A stretch of 64,000 nt of DNA from Bradyrhizobium sp. WSM471 (GTDB lineage Bacteria; Pseudomonadota; Alphaproteobacteria; Rhizobiales; Xanthobacteraceae): NCBI RefSeq assembly GCF_000244915.1, contig NZ_CM001442.1, forward strand, positions 4,836,001 to 4,900,000. The letters run 5' to 3'. Positions 30,789 through 39,194 of the stretch are shown here, one piece after another. The translations under genes were made by a program, and so were the position numbers. The notes below the pieces were generated by a model. The model made no database searches. It worked only from the letters and a program-made list of their open reading frames with translations, and was not told the origin of the DNA. How positions within the stretch are numbered: the first letter of the stretch is position 1; each line of letters starts with the position of its first letter.

Positions 30789-31619
30789 CTAGTCGTAAAA
30801 CTCCGGCGACATCTTCTGGCTGTCGCGCTGGGACTTGTCGTGGTTGATCCAGAGCTGCGCCTTCTCCTTGCCGAGCGTGTCGGCGATCTTCTGCATCGAG
30901 GCCGTGCTCTGGTCCTTGTTGGCGTTCATGCTGGGCACGCGGCGGTTGTCCCAATTATCCTTGAAGTGCACTGCATCGCCCGACAGCACGACCGCGCCGG
31001 TCTTCGGCAGCTTCACCAGCAGCGATTGGTGTCCCGGCGTATGGCCGGGCGTCGACAGGATGGTCACGCTGCCGTCGCCGAACACGTCCTTGTCGCCCGC
31101 AAGCAGCTCGACCGGATGTGACGGCTTGAATCGCGGCTCGTTGTTGGCGCCGGGCCAGTCATACTCGGCCTTCTGCACGTAGAGCATGGCCTGCGGGAAC
31201 AGCTCGACATTGCCGGTGTGGTCGGGATGGGTGTGCGAGACGGCCATCATCTTGACGTCACCGGGCTTGAGGCCGAGCTGTTCGAGCTGGGCGGCAAGCG
31301 TCTTCGGCCGGCGCCAGCTCACCGCCTTGGGATCGGCGGGCGCGAGGCCGTTCGGCATCGCGGCGACTGCGTCGGCGATGCCGGTGTCCCACAGGAACCA
31401 GCCCTTGGCGTGCTTGATGAGATAGCAGCTGTCGACGAAGTCCATCGTCTTGCCCTCGTTGAGGCCGGGCGTCCAGCGCGAGATGTCGCCGGCGGTGCCC
31501 TCGCCGCAATTGAGGACGTAGAGCCTTTCGACACCGGTCTTTTCGGACTGTGCCAGCGCCGCATGACAGGACAGAACGAGGGCAGCGACGGCGAGAGCGA
31601 GCGTGATCCTTGGCGTCAT
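30789..31619 (-). CDS. Secreted metallo-beta-lactamase-fold hydrolase (AHL lactonase-like)
   Basis: 276 residues with an N-terminal signal peptide (residues 1-23, ending near ALAQ) for the periplasm. The zinc motif is HTHPDH (129-134) in VSHTHPDHTGN, followed by the C-terminal metal-binding pattern (STPGHTPGHQSL, LSGDAVHF). The start ATG at 31617-31619 is preceded by GGGAGGAA. The family includes N-acyl homoserine lactonases (AttM/AiiA-like), but many members hydrolyse other lactones, so the quorum-quenching label is only a possibility. The neighbouring EamA gene is on the same strand downstream. Confidence 0.85.
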   Translation of the reverse strand: MTPRITLALAVAALVLSCHAALAQSEKTGVERLYVLNCGEGTAGDISRWTPGLNEGKTMDFVDSCYLIKHAKGWFLWDTGIADAVAAMPNGLAPADPKAVSWRRPKTLAAQLEQLGLKPGDVKMMAVSHTHPDHTGNVELFPQAMLYVQKAEYDWPGANNEPRFKPSHPVELLAGDKDVFGDGSVTILSTPGHTPGHQSLLVKLPKTGAVVLSGDAVHFKDNWDNRRVPSMNANKDQSTASMQKIADTLGKEKAQLWINHDKSQRDSQKMSPEFYD

Positions 31620-31697
31620 TCGTTCCTCCCTTGCAGCCATTGTCGGCTGTGACCGAGGATCAACCCCGGTCCGTTCGCAGAATTCCCGCAACCCGCT

Positions 31698-32648
31698 TCA
31701 ATGCGGGCAGGTCTCGACCTCGACGGTGACGTGGCTCAGCCCCTTCAACCCGGCGAGCCGCCTCTTGTAGACGGCCGGCTGCTTCGGCTTGTCCGACACC
31801 ACCGACACCAACACGGCGCAATGGCCGGGGCCGACCTGCCACAGATGCAGATCGGTGACGCGGTCATCACCGGTCTCCATACGCGCCCGGATCACACGCT
31901 CGAGCTTCTCGTCGGCGCGCACGTCGAGCAACACCGCGCCCGATGTCTTGATCAGGCCGAACGCCCAGCTCGCGATCACGGCACTGCCGATCAGGCCGAC
32001 CGCCGGATCGGCCCAGGCCCATCCCGAATACATGGCGACCACCAGCGCGGCGATCGCCAGAACCGAGGTCGCCGCGTCCGCCATGACGTGGACATAGGCG
32101 GCGCGGAGATTGTTGTCGTGATGATGGTGATGATGATCATGCTCATGATCATCGTGATCATCATGCGCATGACCGTGGTGGTGGTGATCGTGGCTGCCGC
32201 GGAGCAGCCAGGCGCTGGCGAGATTGACGCACAGACCGAGGGCGGCCACCACGATGGCCTCGCCATAGACGATCGGCACCGGATTGATCAGCCGCAGCAC
32301 GCTCTCATAGGCGATCTCGACCGCGATCAGGCCGAGGATGATCGCGCTGGCGAAGGCGGCGAGATCGCCGAATTTGCCGGTGCCGAAGCTGAAATGCGAG
32401 CTCCCCAGGTGCCGCCGCGCAAAGCGATACGCGAACGCCGCAATCCCCAGCGCCGCCGCATGCGTGCCCATGTGCCAGCCGTCGGCGAGCAGTGCCATCG
32501 ACCCGAACATCGAGCCGGCGACGATCTCGCCGACCATCATGACCAGCGTCAGGATGACGACGAGCCAGGTGCGCCGCTCGTTCTCGTCGTGCTTGTCGCC
32601 CAGAAAGGCGTGGTCATGGGTCCATTGTTCGATGGAATGGGAATGCAT
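31698..32648 (-). CDS. dmeF: Cation diffusion facilitator (DmeF-type Co/Ni exporter)
   Basis: 316-residue efflux protein with six membrane helices. The transport sites are D56/H59 (LADGWHMGTHA) and H187/D191 (HVMADAATS). A histidine-rich cytoplasmic loop of 26 residues (153-178) holds more than a dozen His, typical of DmeF. In rhizobia DmeF exports Co and Ni and is usually beside a DmeR repressor; no dmeR is visible here. The nearby chrB-chrA genes suggest a local metal-resistance block. It is divergent from chrB with a 195-base gap. Confidence 0.88.
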   Translation of the reverse strand: MHSHSIEQWTHDHAFLGDKHDENERRTWLVVILTLVMMVGEIVAGSMFGSMALLADGWHMGTHAAALGIAAFAYRFARRHLGSSHFSFGTGKFGDLAAFASAIILGLIAVEIAYESVLRLINPVPIVYGEAIVVAALGLCVNLASAWLLRGSHDHHHHGHAHDDHDDHEHDHHHHHHDNNLRAAYVHVMADAATSVLAIAALVVAMYSGWAWADPAVGLIGSAVIASWAFGLIKTSGAVLLDVRADEKLERVIRARMETGDDRVTDLHLWQVGPGHCAVLVSVVSDKPKQPAVYKRRLAGLKGLSHVTVEVETCPH

Positions 32649-32843
32649 CGAAAATTCTCCGGAAGGTCTGGTCCGTTGACCCGCAATATAGACCTGCGGG
32701 GTCCTCGGACAAAATCGGCGAAACGAGCCGATTGACAGGCGGGTGCCGTTTCGATGTAATAAAGGTCATGGGGATTTGAGCGATCTCCCCACGAGGCGAC
32801 ATGCCCAAGTATCGCGTCCCGTTTGTTCTTACGAGGGCGCATC

Positions 32844-33662
32844 ATGTCTTCCTACACGACGATATCATCTGAAAAAATGGCACGGCTGATCGGCACGGCG
32901 AATGCGCCTGTCCTGATCGATGTCCGCACCGACGAGGATTTTGCCGCCGACCGGCGGCTGATCCCCGGCTCCATCAAGCTCAGCCACGAAAATGTTCCCG
33001 ACTGGGGCGCCAACTTCGCCGGCCGCTCCGCGATCGTCTCCTGCCTGCGCGGCGAAAAACTCGCGCAGGGCACCGCCGCCTGGCTCAGGCAGCTCGGCGT
33101 GCAAGCCGAGACGCTGGAGGGCGGCTTCGAGGGCTGGAAGGCGGCAAAACTGCCGCTGGTCGACACCCGCAAGCTGCCGCCGCGCGACGCCAAGGGACGC
33201 ACCGTTTGGGTGACGCGGGCGCGGCCAAAGGTCGACCGCATCGCCTGCCCCTGGCTGATCCGACGCTTCGTCGATCCCACGGCCGTCTTCCTGTTCGTGG
33301 CGCCTTCGGAAGTGGTGGCGGTCGGGCAACGCTTCAACGCAGCCCCGTTCGACATCGAGAACGTGTTCTGGAGCCACCGTGGCGAGCTCTGCACCTTCGA
33401 TGTAATGATCGAGGAGTTCGGGATTGCCGCGCCTGCGCTGCTCCGGCTCGCAACGCTGGTGCGCGGCGCCGACACCGGGCGCCCCGACCTCGCCCCTGAG
33501 GCCCCCGGCCTGCTCGCGGCTTCGCTCGGGCTGTCGCGGATGTATGATGACGATCTCGAACAGCTCGAGGCCGGCATGCTGCTCTACGACGCCTTCTATC
33601 GCTGGTGCCGTGACGCGACGTCTGAGACCCATAACTGGCCGACCAACAAGGCAAAGGCTTGA
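32844..33662 (+). CDS. Chromate resistance protein: rhodanese-ChrB fusion
   Basis: 272 residues. The N-terminal half is a rhodanese-like domain with a possible active cysteine, Cys67, in IVSCLRGEKL. The C-terminal half is the ChrB C-terminal domain (KVDRIACPWLIRRFVDP and VIEEFGI-type helices). ChrB homologues sense chromate and regulate chrA; the rhodanese part is not in the classical ChrB. The ATG at 32844 has GAGGG upstream. Its stop overlaps the chrA ATG (TGATG), so the two are coupled. Sulfur-transfer or redox sensing is a guess. Confidence 0.82.
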   Translation: MSSYTTISSEKMARLIGTANAPVLIDVRTDEDFAADRRLIPGSIKLSHENVPDWGANFAGRSAIVSCLRGEKLAQGTAAWLRQLGVQAETLEGGFEGWKAAKLPLVDTRKLPPRDAKGRTVWVTRARPKVDRIACPWLIRRFVDPTAVFLFVAPSEVVAVGQRFNAAPFDIENVFWSHRGELCTFDVMIEEFGIAAPALLRLATLVRGADTGRPDLAPEAPGLLAASLGLSRMYDDDLEQLEAGMLLYDAFYRWCRDATSETHNWPTNKAKA

Positions 33663-35047
33663 TGGACACCCGTACGACCGAAACAGGAGCTGACGCCGGT
33701 CACGGCGTCAGCTTCAGTGAAGCCTTTCGCGTCTGGCTCCGTGTCGCCTGCCTGAGTTTTGGCGGGCCCGCGGGCCAGATCGCGGTCATGCACCGCATCC
33801 TGGTCGAGGAGAAGAACTGGATCTCCGAAGCCCGTTTCCTCCACGCGCTGAACTACTGCATGCTGCTTCCCGGTCCGGAGGCACAGCAGCTGGCGACCTA
33901 TGTCGGCTGGCTGATGCACCGCACCGCCGGCGGGCTGATGGCAGGCGGGCTGTTCATCCTGCCCGGCATCATCGCCATCATGGGCCTGAGCTATATCTAC
34001 GCCGCCTTCGGCAATGTCAGCTTCGTCGAGGCGCTGTTCTTCGGGCTGAAGGCCGCCGTGCTCGCCATTGTCGTCGAGGCCGTGGTGCGCGTCGGCAAGC
34101 GCGCGCTGAAGAACCGCGTCATGATCGCGCTTGCCGCGATCGCCTTTGTCGCGATTTTCTTCTTCGCGATCCCCTTCCCGGTCATCATCATCGCCGCAGG
34201 CATCATCGGATATATCGGCGCCAAACAGGGCCGTCCGGAATTCGCGCCGGCCGGTCACGGCCCTGGCGGCAGCAGCGCCGTGATCGACAGCATGCTCGGC
34301 GACGCTGTGCCCGAGCATGTCCGCCCCAACACCGCGCGCGCGATCCGGGTCGGCGCGCTGTGGCTGGCGCTCTGGCTGGTGCCGGTGATCGCGCTGTTGC
34401 TCGCTGTTGGACAAGACAATGTCTTCAGCCACATTGCTCTGTTCTTCTCAAAAATGGCGCTGGTCACCTTCGGCGGCGCCTATGCGGTGCTGGCCTATGT
34501 CGCCCAGCAGGCGGTCGAGCACTATCACTGGCTGAAGCCGCACGAGATGCTCGACGGCCTCGGCATGGCCGAGACCACGCCCGGTCCTTTGATCATGGTG
34601 CTTCAGTTCGTGGGCTTCATGGCCGCCTTCCGTGATCCAAGCGGCCTGTCGCCGATGCTCGCGGCTACGCTCGGCGGATTGCTCGCAACCTGGGTCACCT
34701 TCACGCCCTGCTTCCTCTGGATTTTCGTAGGCGCCCCTTACGTCGAACGGTTGCGCGGCAACAAGGGCCTTGGCGGTGCGCTCAGTGCGATCACCGCTGC
34801 CGTCGTCGGCGTGATCCTCAACCTCTCGATCTGGTTTGCGTTGCACACGCTATTCCGCGAGACCGTGCCGGTGCACGCGTTTCCGTTTGCCTTCGACATG
34901 CCGGTCCTGACCAGCGTCGATATCCCCGCGCTCGCGCTGTCGATCGCTGCCGCAACCGCGATCTTCCGCTTCAAGCTCGGCATGCTGACGGTGCTCGCCG
35001 GCTCGTGTACCGCTGGCGTGGCGCTGCGGCTGGCGGGGGTGATCTAG
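33662..35047 (+). CDS. chrA: Chromate efflux transporter ChrA
   Basis: 461-residue CHR-family membrane protein with two homologous halves. Each carries the motif FGG-PxG..: SFGGPAGQIAVMH near residue 32 and VTFGGAYAVLAYVAQQ in the second half. It exports chromate. Two halves in one chain is the long-chain ChrA type. The ATG at 33662 overlaps the chrB stop. The flanking dmeF gene is also for metal efflux. Confidence 0.93.
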   Translation: MDTRTTETGADAGHGVSFSEAFRVWLRVACLSFGGPAGQIAVMHRILVEEKNWISEARFLHALNYCMLLPGPEAQQLATYVGWLMHRTAGGLMAGGLFILPGIIAIMGLSYIYAAFGNVSFVEALFFGLKAAVLAIVVEAVVRVGKRALKNRVMIALAAIAFVAIFFFAIPFPVIIIAAGIIGYIGAKQGRPEFAPAGHGPGGSSAVIDSMLGDAVPEHVRPNTARAIRVGALWLALWLVPVIALLLAVGQDNVFSHIALFFSKMALVTFGGAYAVLAYVAQQAVEHYHWLKPHEMLDGLGMAETTPGPLIMVLQFVGFMAAFRDPSGLSPMLAATLGGLLATWVTFTPCFLWIFVGAPYVERLRGNKGLGGALSAITAAVVGVILNLSIWFALHTLFRETVPVHAFPFAFDMPVLTSVDIPALALSIAAATAIFRFKLGMLTVLAGSCTAGVALRLAGVI

Positions 35048-35209
35048 GACGCGAACTCAGTGGTTCGTTGCGTCCCGGTTTGCCAATGGAAGGCGTCACT
35101 AAGCCGTCAGGTTTGCATGGCGGCTATAGGCCAAGGGGGGCTTCCCTACGAATCCCCAGGACCTTGAGCTCAGTTTCTTGGCGCCTGAATTTCGGTGACG
35201 ACCGATGCT

Positions 35210-36145
35210 TCACACCCTCTTGTCGCTGAACGCGGCGGGAAGCGTGGCGAGGAACGACATGACGCGCTGTGTGCGCAGCGGCGGGCGGCGGTCGGAGGTG
35301 CGCAGCATCCATAGGGGTTCCCCGGACGCGCGCCAGGGCGCAAGCACTTCGACCAGCCGGCCGGCGCGAAGGTCTTCGTCGACGAGCCACGCTGGCCCCC
35401 AGCCGACCCCAAACCCATTCGCGATCAAAGCGAGCGAAGCGTGCGCGTCGTCGCAAATGTGCTTGGGTTTGGGCGTGATGCGAATGGGTCCTTTGCCGCG
35501 CGGGTCGGCGAAGCGCCAGGTCAGGATCTGACCGCTCGCGGGATTCCGGAAGCCGACGTGGTCGTGCGCGGAAAGCTCGTATGGAGTCGCCGGCGCGCCG
35601 CGCGCGTTCAGATAGGCAGGCGAGGCGCAAGCGATCCACGAGAACGTGCACAGCCGCCGCGCCTGATGGCCGGGCGCGCGGTCGAGGGGCCCTGAGCGGA
35701 TCGCGACGTCGACGCCTTCCGCCGCGAGATCGAGAATCTCGTTGCGGAATTTGACCTCGATCTCGATTTCCGGCCGTTCCCGCAGGAACGCGGGCAGTCG
35801 CGGCAGGATGCAGGCGCGCGCGAACGAGGCGGGGGCGGTCACGCGCACCCGTCCGCCATCGTCGCCCGCGACTTCGCCGAGCGCGGATTGGACATGGGCG
35901 AGACTTTCGACCAACGCGCGTCCCGCCGCCATCAGCCTGTCGCCTTCTTCGGTCAGCGCCAACGAATGGGTGGAGCGATGCAAAAGCCGCAACCCGCGAG
36001 CCTTTTCAAAGCGGGCGACCGCCTTGGACATTGCCGAGGTGGTCGTCCCCGCGCGCCGCGCGGCTTCGGCAAAGGAGCCCGCCTCGACGACGCGGACGAA
36101 GGCGAGGAGACGAGAGAGGTCGGGAGGTAAAGTCGTTGTGGACAT
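35210..36145 (-). CDS. LysR-family transcriptional regulator
   Basis: 311 residues. The N-terminal helix-turn-helix is seen in VVEAGSFAEAARRAGTTTSAMSKAVARFE (residues about 18-46), followed by a LysR substrate-binding domain (about 85-290). It is closest to the AaeR-type regulators of uncharacterised function. The ATG at 36143-36145 is preferred; GTG at 36154 adds three codons. A 17-bp palindrome overlaps the start region. It is divergent from the 137-residue gene at 36253, which is the likely target. Confidence 0.88.
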   Translation of the reverse strand: MSTTTLPPDLSRLLAFVRVVEAGSFAEAARRAGTTTSAMSKAVARFEKARGLRLLHRSTHSLALTEEGDRLMAAGRALVESLAHVQSALGEVAGDDGGRVRVTAPASFARACILPRLPAFLRERPEIEIEVKFRNEILDLAAEGVDVAIRSGPLDRAPGHQARRLCTFSWIACASPAYLNARGAPATPYELSAHDHVGFRNPASGQILTWRFADPRGKGPIRITPKPKHICDDAHASLALIANGFGVGWGPAWLVDEDLRAGRLVEVLAPWRASGEPLWMLRTSDRRPPLRTQRVMSFLATLPAAFSDKRV

Positions 36146-36154
36146 GCAGTCCAC
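36138..36154. promoter_or_regulatory. Palindrome at the LysR start (candidate autoregulatory site)
   Basis: GTGGACATGCAGTCCAC, a 6-bp arm repeat with a 5-base centre, spanning the LysR start codon. LysR sites often have T-N11-A character, which this does not clearly show, so the assignment is weak. Confidence 0.35.
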
Positions 36155-36252
36155 ATAGTCATGGCTGCGTGGTCACTACAAGAGCCCTTCCCGAACGGCT
36201 AAACAGGAAGCGTCAGCCCGCATTCTGCGGCGCTGGAAACGCGGGAAGTCCC

Positions 36253-36666
36253 ATGAACCCCATCGAAATCACCCTGCAAGCCCTTGACGCCGCCGAGCGC
36301 GCGATTCCACCCGGCCAGCCGGTTTATATGCTCAATCTGCTGCGCTACCGCGCGTTTGCGCGTTACGAGGACGGATTCGACGCCGCGCCCTGCTCGGGCC
36401 GCGAAGCCTTCCATGAACGCTACAGGCCGGCATTCCGGCGTCTCGCGGCCGGTAAGCCGCTCGTGCGGATGTTTTCCGGGCCGGTCCTAACGAGCCTCGT
36501 CGGCTCGCCAGGCGAACGCTGGGACGAAGCGGCGATCAATGAATACGGCGATTTCGCCACCTTCCGCTCGATCGTCGACACCGAGATTTACCGGCGCGAA
36601 GCCGCCCCGCATCGGCACGCGGCGCTCGAGGATTTCCGGCTGTTCGCGCTCGCGAAGGCGATGTGA
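36253..36666 (+). CDS. Uncharacterised protein, possible DUF1330-like dimeric alpha-beta barrel (137 aa)
   Basis: Begins MNPIEITLQALDAAERAIPP and shows a strand-helix pattern QPVYMLNLLRYR...FHERYRPAF, then NEYGDFATFRSIVDTEIY, as in ferredoxin-like dimeric barrels of the DUF1330/ABM group. No cofactor motif is evident. It is divergently transcribed from a LysR regulator across 107 bases, a typical regulator-target pair. The true function and substrate are unknown. Confidence 0.6.
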   Translation: MNPIEITLQALDAAERAIPPGQPVYMLNLLRYRAFARYEDGFDAAPCSGREAFHERYRPAFRRLAAGKPLVRMFSGPVLTSLVGSPGERWDEAAINEYGDFATFRSIVDTEIYRREAAPHRHAALEDFRLFALAKAM

Positions 36667-37220
36667 ACGCATCGAGGCGACTGCCTCTGCATTCGCCTTA
36701 ACGGAGCTTATCTGGAATTTGTCCTTGAGCACCTCCCCGTGCCCGTCGGGCAAAACAGCCGCGATCACTTCCGCCACATCGCCTGTCAAGCCCACCTCGC
36801 AAAATATTCCACTTTACCGAAATTCGGATTTGTCGTACGTACGACATACCCTGACCCGGGACAAGGGGCGGATCGCGATCGTCACGAACCGCGGGTTGGG
36901 CAGCGATGGACGCGACGGCGCCGGGCGCGGCGAGCCTTGCAGGGCGGGAAACCGTGAGCACAGGCTTTCGTGCCTACGACACGATGCCGACAGCGCCTTC
37001 GCATGGCTTCGGGTGTGAGCACACGCCAGCACTCGAAGCGACATGCGAAGACGTGCGCGGACGAACAAGTCGTGTGGTCCTGACGCCCGGGGTCTGTGCG
37101 TCAAGTCCTGCAGCGATGTGGCGGCCCAACCGGGCGCGCGCATCAGTCATCTGCAGGACGACGGGGGCAATAGTGCATCGCTCCCCGAGGAGAGCACGAA
37201 GGACACGTTAAAACCATCGC

Positions 37221-37321
37221 GCAGGGAAGGCCGGGCGATCCGGCGAACCTGTGGTCCACCCCGTGTGCATTTCTATCGCGCACGGACCTGCGGGTGCCAG
37301 CCGGCGCCCGGCCTTCCCTGC
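37221..37321. repeat. Dispersed repeat ending in a long 17-bp inverted repeat
   Basis: GCAGGGAAGGCCGGGCG (37221-37237) and CGCCCGGCCTTCCCTGC (37305-37321) pair perfectly, enclosing 67 bases. I recall the GGCCTTCCCTGCGCCC trailer as common in Bradyrhizobiaceae intergenic DNA. A structured RNA is conceivable, but a DNA repeat is the simpler reading. Confidence 0.7.
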
Positions 37322-37446
37322 GCCCTTGTCTCAACAAGGGCAATGCGACGACGCAAAACTCGGGCGGAAGCAGCCGCGAGATCGCGAACTCTCGTCCGCT
37401 GTTTGAAGCGTGGATCGGCGCGACAGTAGGTCCTAGCCCTATTCTC

Positions 37447-37554
37447 ACTGTCATCGCCCGCGAAGGCGGGCGATCCAGTACTCCGAGACAGTCGCGATCG
37501 AGAAGAGAGGCCGCGGCGTACTGGATGCCCCGGTCGAGCCGAGGCATGACACCG
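37447..37554. repeat. Dispersed palindromic repeat, family A copy 3
   Basis: Contains ACTGTCATCGCCCGCGAAGG, a CGGGCGATCCAGTACT segment and its mirror GGCGTACTGGATGCCCCGG, ending CATGACACCG. It is clearly related to 13704-13810 and lies just past the GMC oxidoreductase stop. Confidence 0.78.
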
Positions 37555-37565
37555 TCGTTGTCGCT

Positions 37566-39110
37566 CTACCTCATCATCATCCGCGCAATCGCTTCCCCAA
37601 TCACCACCGTCGTGAAGTGGGTGTTGGCCCGGCAATCCGACGGCATGATCGAGGCGTCGGCGACGCGCAGGCCCGCGATGCCCTTCACCGTACCATCAGG
37701 ATTGACCACGCCGTCGGCGTCGTTGATGCCGGTCATCCGGCAACTACCGGCGGCATGCTGGATGTCGCCGGTCTCACGCCGCAGCAGCGCATCCAGTTCA
37801 TGCTCCGGCAGCGCAGCGGCTTGCTGCAGCCTCAGATCGGTGTCGGCGAGCCGGATCCAGTCGGCGATGCCTGATAGCGCCGGCTGGGAGGTGATCACGG
37901 CCAGCCGCTTCACCGCATCCATCATGCGCAGCATGTCGCGGGGATCGGCCAGCATGTTTTCCTCGACGACCGGATCGATCGCGGGGTCGGTCGAGGTCAG
38001 CTTGAGCGTGCCACGAGAATACGCGTTGAACAGTCCGGCGCCGATCGCGCCCGGCACACCGATGCCGCGGTGGTTGAAGGCGATCAGGATCATGTCGCGC
38101 TTGCCGCCGTCGGCGAGGCCCGAGGAATAGGTCACGCAGCAATTGGTATGACGCGTGTCCGGATCGGTGGGCCGCAGATTTTCGTGGAGCTGGATCGTGG
38201 CGCGAAACAGCGGGTGGTCGAAGAAGTGACGGCCGACCGGCAGGTCGCGCTCGACCGCGATCCCCATCGCCTGCAGCTCACCGGCCGGTCCAAGGCCCGA
38301 GCGCAACAGGATCGCCGGACTGTGGATGGCGCCGGCGCACAGCACGATCTGGCGCGCGCTGATCTCGTGGGTGCCCTGCCCCTCGATGTGAACACGGAGG
38401 CCGGTCGCCCGGCCGTCGCTGATCAGCACGCGGTCGACCAGCGCATGCCCGCGAATTTCCAGATTGGCGCGACCGCGCGCGGGCTCCAGATAACCCTCGT
38501 TGGTGGTGATGCGGCGGCTGTCGCGGCTGTTGATGGGATAGCAGGCGACGCCCTCACCGTCGGGGCCGTTGACGTCGGCGCACCAGGGATAGCCGCTCCC
38601 CAGCGCCGCATCGCGCAAGCCGCGATCGATCGGGCCCCATTTGTCCGGCGGCGCCCGATAGACCGGCAGCGGTCCACCGCGTCCGTGGCCGGCGGCGTCG
38701 CCGAATTCCAGATCATCCTCGATCACCGAGAACAACGGCATGACGTCCTTGGCGGACCAGCCGGTGCAGCCATTGGCGGCCCATTCGTCGAACGCATCGG
38801 CAACGCCGCGGATGGCGATCTGGCCGTTCATCATCGACGAGCCGCCGAGCCCCTTGCCGCGCCAGTAGAAGCGCGGCTCCTGCCCCGCCACACGGCGCGT
38901 CAGAAGATCCGGCCATTGCCATTTCTCCTGGTACTCGCGCTTGTGGATGATCGGAATGGGATTTGGCGTCCTCACCTCCCAGGGCGCCTCGTCGGCGCGC
39001 CAGTCCAGACCGGCTTCGAGCAGCAGGACGCGCCGTGCGGGATCCTCCGTGAGCCGCGCCGCAACAGCGGCGCCGGCGGAGCCGCCGCCGACAACAATGA
39101 CATCGTACAT
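37566..39110 (-). CDS. GMC-family FAD oxidoreductase
   Basis: 514 residues of the glucose-methanol-choline family. FAD binding is marked by YDVIVVGGGSAGAAVAARL (GGGSAG at 8-13) and the GMC motif KGLGGSSMMNGQIAIRG. The C-terminal catalytic stretch runs from AGSCRMTG to RVADASIMPSDCRANTHFTTV, with His where these enzymes have their base. The ATG at 39108-39110 is used; five codons upstream is an alternative. The substrate alcohol (choline, glucose, aryl or alkyl alcohol) is not predicted. No membrane anchor or leader. It lies downstream of parC by 84 bases on the same strand. Confidence 0.9.
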   Translation of the reverse strand: MYDVIVVGGGSAGAAVAARLTEDPARRVLLLEAGLDWRADEAPWEVRTPNPIPIIHKREYQEKWQWPDLLTRRVAGQEPRFYWRGKGLGGSSMMNGQIAIRGVADAFDEWAANGCTGWSAKDVMPLFSVIEDDLEFGDAAGHGRGGPLPVYRAPPDKWGPIDRGLRDAALGSGYPWCADVNGPDGEGVACYPINSRDSRRITTNEGYLEPARGRANLEIRGHALVDRVLISDGRATGLRVHIEGQGTHEISARQIVLCAGAIHSPAILLRSGLGPAGELQAMGIAVERDLPVGRHFFDHPLFRATIQLHENLRPTDPDTRHTNCCVTYSSGLADGGKRDMILIAFNHRGIGVPGAIGAGLFNAYSRGTLKLTSTDPAIDPVVEENMLADPRDMLRMMDAVKRLAVITSQPALSGIADWIRLADTDLRLQQAAALPEHELDALLRRETGDIQHAAGSCRMTGINDADGVVNPDGTVKGIAGLRVADASIMPSDCRANTHFTTVVIGEAIARMMMR

Positions 39111-39194
39111 CGGGCTACTTCTCAAGATTCCAGAACACCGGGATGCCGGACGGTATCAGACCGCGCGCACCGGCGGAACCAGACTGTCGCCCGA

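Larger units (their letters stand above)
36667..37565. other. About 900 bp of non-coding, repeat-bearing DNA
   Basis: No supported gene. It contains GTACGTAC at 36836-36843, a block from about 36900 to 37330 of the kind scattered through Bradyrhizobium-type genomes, its terminal hairpin (37221-37321) and a family A repeat (37447-37554). Short open frames on both strands are arginine-rich and lack domains. Confidence 0.6.

Noticed and set aside
32100..32215. CAT/GAT-rich microsatellite-like stretch
   Set aside because: It encodes the His-rich loop of the DmeF-type CDF exporter, so it is coding rather than a free repeat.
37200..37330. Possible CRISPR or tRNA-like element
   Set aside because: There is one stem with a long loop, no spaced identical repeats and no cloverleaf or anticodon arm.
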